A DNA stretch of 14,250 nucleotides, taken from contig JBGOUJ010000134.1 of assembly GCA_041477005.1 (NCBI GenBank), forward strand, positions 1 through 14,250. The letters run 5' to 3'. Shown here piece after piece: positions 13,754 through 14,250 of this stretch. The translations under genes and the position numbers were made by a program. Origin of the DNA: JBGOUJ01 sp041477005 (GTDB taxonomy: Bacteria; Acidobacteriota; Terriglobia; Bryobacterales; JACQDG01). The notes under the pieces are model-generated. The model was not told the DNA's origin. It saw nothing but the letters and a program-made list of their open reading frames with translations, and made no database searches. Numbering within the stretch: the first letter of the stretch is position 1; each line of letters starts with the position of its first letter.

Positions 13754-14250
13754 AGGGTTACCTGGCCCTTGTTCTCCACGCGCACCTGCCCTACGTGCGG
13801 CATCCGGAATTTGAGGACGCACTCGAAGAGAACTGGCTCTACGAAGCGATCACCGAATCCTACATCCCTCTGCTTCTTGTTCTGGATGGTCTGGTCGAAG
13901 ACGGAATCGACTTTCGCCTGAGCTTCTCGCTCACGCCGACCCTGGTTTCGATGCTGCGGGACCCGCTCCTGCAAGCGCGGTACGAAAAGAGGCTCGATCG
14001 TCTGATCGAACTGGCCGACAAGGAGATCGCGCGGACGAAATCGCAGCCCGAGTTTCAGGGCCTGGCCCGGATGTACCACAGGCGCTTCCGCCAGGTGCGC
14101 GAAGCGTTGCTGGGGCGATACGGCCGGGACCTGGTCGCAGCCTTCCAGCGTTTGCAGAAACTGGGGAAGGTCGAGATCCTCGCGAGCGCCGCGACTCACG
14201 GTTACCTTCCCTTGCTTTCGCCTCAACCTTGGGCCGTGCGAGAGCAGATC
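13747..14250 (+). CDS. GH57/DUF1957 1,4-alpha-glucan branching-enzyme-type protein, N-terminal part
   Basis: The frame is open for 168 codons to the right edge. It begins MVKGYLALVLHAHLPYVRHPE, the characteristic start of GH57 conserved region 1 in branching enzymes of the TK1436/AmyC type. ALEENWLYEAITESYIPLL and FRLSFSLTPTLVSMLRDPLL follow, then a helical section and ILASAATHGYLPLL, the start of conserved region 2. The catalytic Glu and Asp lie beyond the window. The expected role is making alpha-1,6 branches in a cytoplasmic glucan. The ATG at 13747 overlaps the DUF4912 stop by 7 nt; a GTG at 13750 would give a GTGA overlap instead. An AGAGAG just before the ATG may serve as ribosome site. 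It is distinct from the divergent GH57 gene, so two GH57 proteins flank the GT4 gene. Confidence 0.88.
   Translation, partial: MVKGYLALVLHAHLPYVRHPEFEDALEENWLYEAITESYIPLLLVLDGLVEDGIDFRLSFSLTPTLVSMLRDPLLQARYEKRLDRLIELADKEIARTKSQPEFQGLARMYHRRFRQVREALLGRYGRDLVAAFQRLQKLGKVEILASAATHGYLPLLSPQPWAVREQI

Overview
The window looks like a chromosomal segment of a high-GC Gram-negative bacterium, most likely an Acidobacteriota member of the Solibacter/Bryobacterales type. This rests on an Oar-like TonB-dependent receptor with an N-terminal carboxypeptidase-regulatory (Cna-B-like) domain, an FHA-lytic transglycosylase fusion, an orphan Cache protein, and family GH57 enzymes beside a GT4 glycosyltransferase and a DUF4912 protein. 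The taxonomic call is inference from gene content only. I see no phage, plasmid, insertion sequence, CRISPR array, tRNA or rRNA.

Left part (1-4570): the 5' part of a TonB-dependent receptor gene (minus strand, cut by the window edge) diverges from an FCD-type GntR regulator, which is followed on the same strand by an AMP-forming acyl-CoA synthetase. The 489-bp divergent gap holds three TTGACAT copies, a promoter-like TTGACA-17-TACAAA pair facing the receptor, and a foldable leader just before the receptor's ribosome binding site. The three genes could form an uptake, sensing and activation module for a carboxylic acid, but the substrate is unknown.

Middle part (4571-9705): an inner-membrane FHA/lytic transglycosylase fusion; a 30-bp-armed inverted-repeat element carrying tandem CGCAGATGAA units; a secreted NHL-repeat beta-propeller protein; a convergent orphan double-Cache membrane protein with a structured leader; and a stand-alone ABC ATPase.

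Right part (9706-14250): an alpha-glucan locus. A GH57 glycoside hydrolase (minus strand) diverges from an apparent operon of GT4 glycosyltransferase (glycogen-synthase-like), DUF4912 protein and a second GH57/DUF1957 protein of the branching-enzyme type (cut by the right edge). The 356-bp divergent gap has a leaderless-type promoter for the GH57 gene and, on the other side, a long foldable leader with two competing hairpins before the GT4 gene. The gap between GT4 and DUF4912 can form a pseudoknot or two competing hairpins.

No single wholly new system is evident. The points most worth following are the FHA-transglycosylase fusion, the two-GH57/GT4/DUF4912 locus, and four separate structured non-coding stretches directly upstream of genes.
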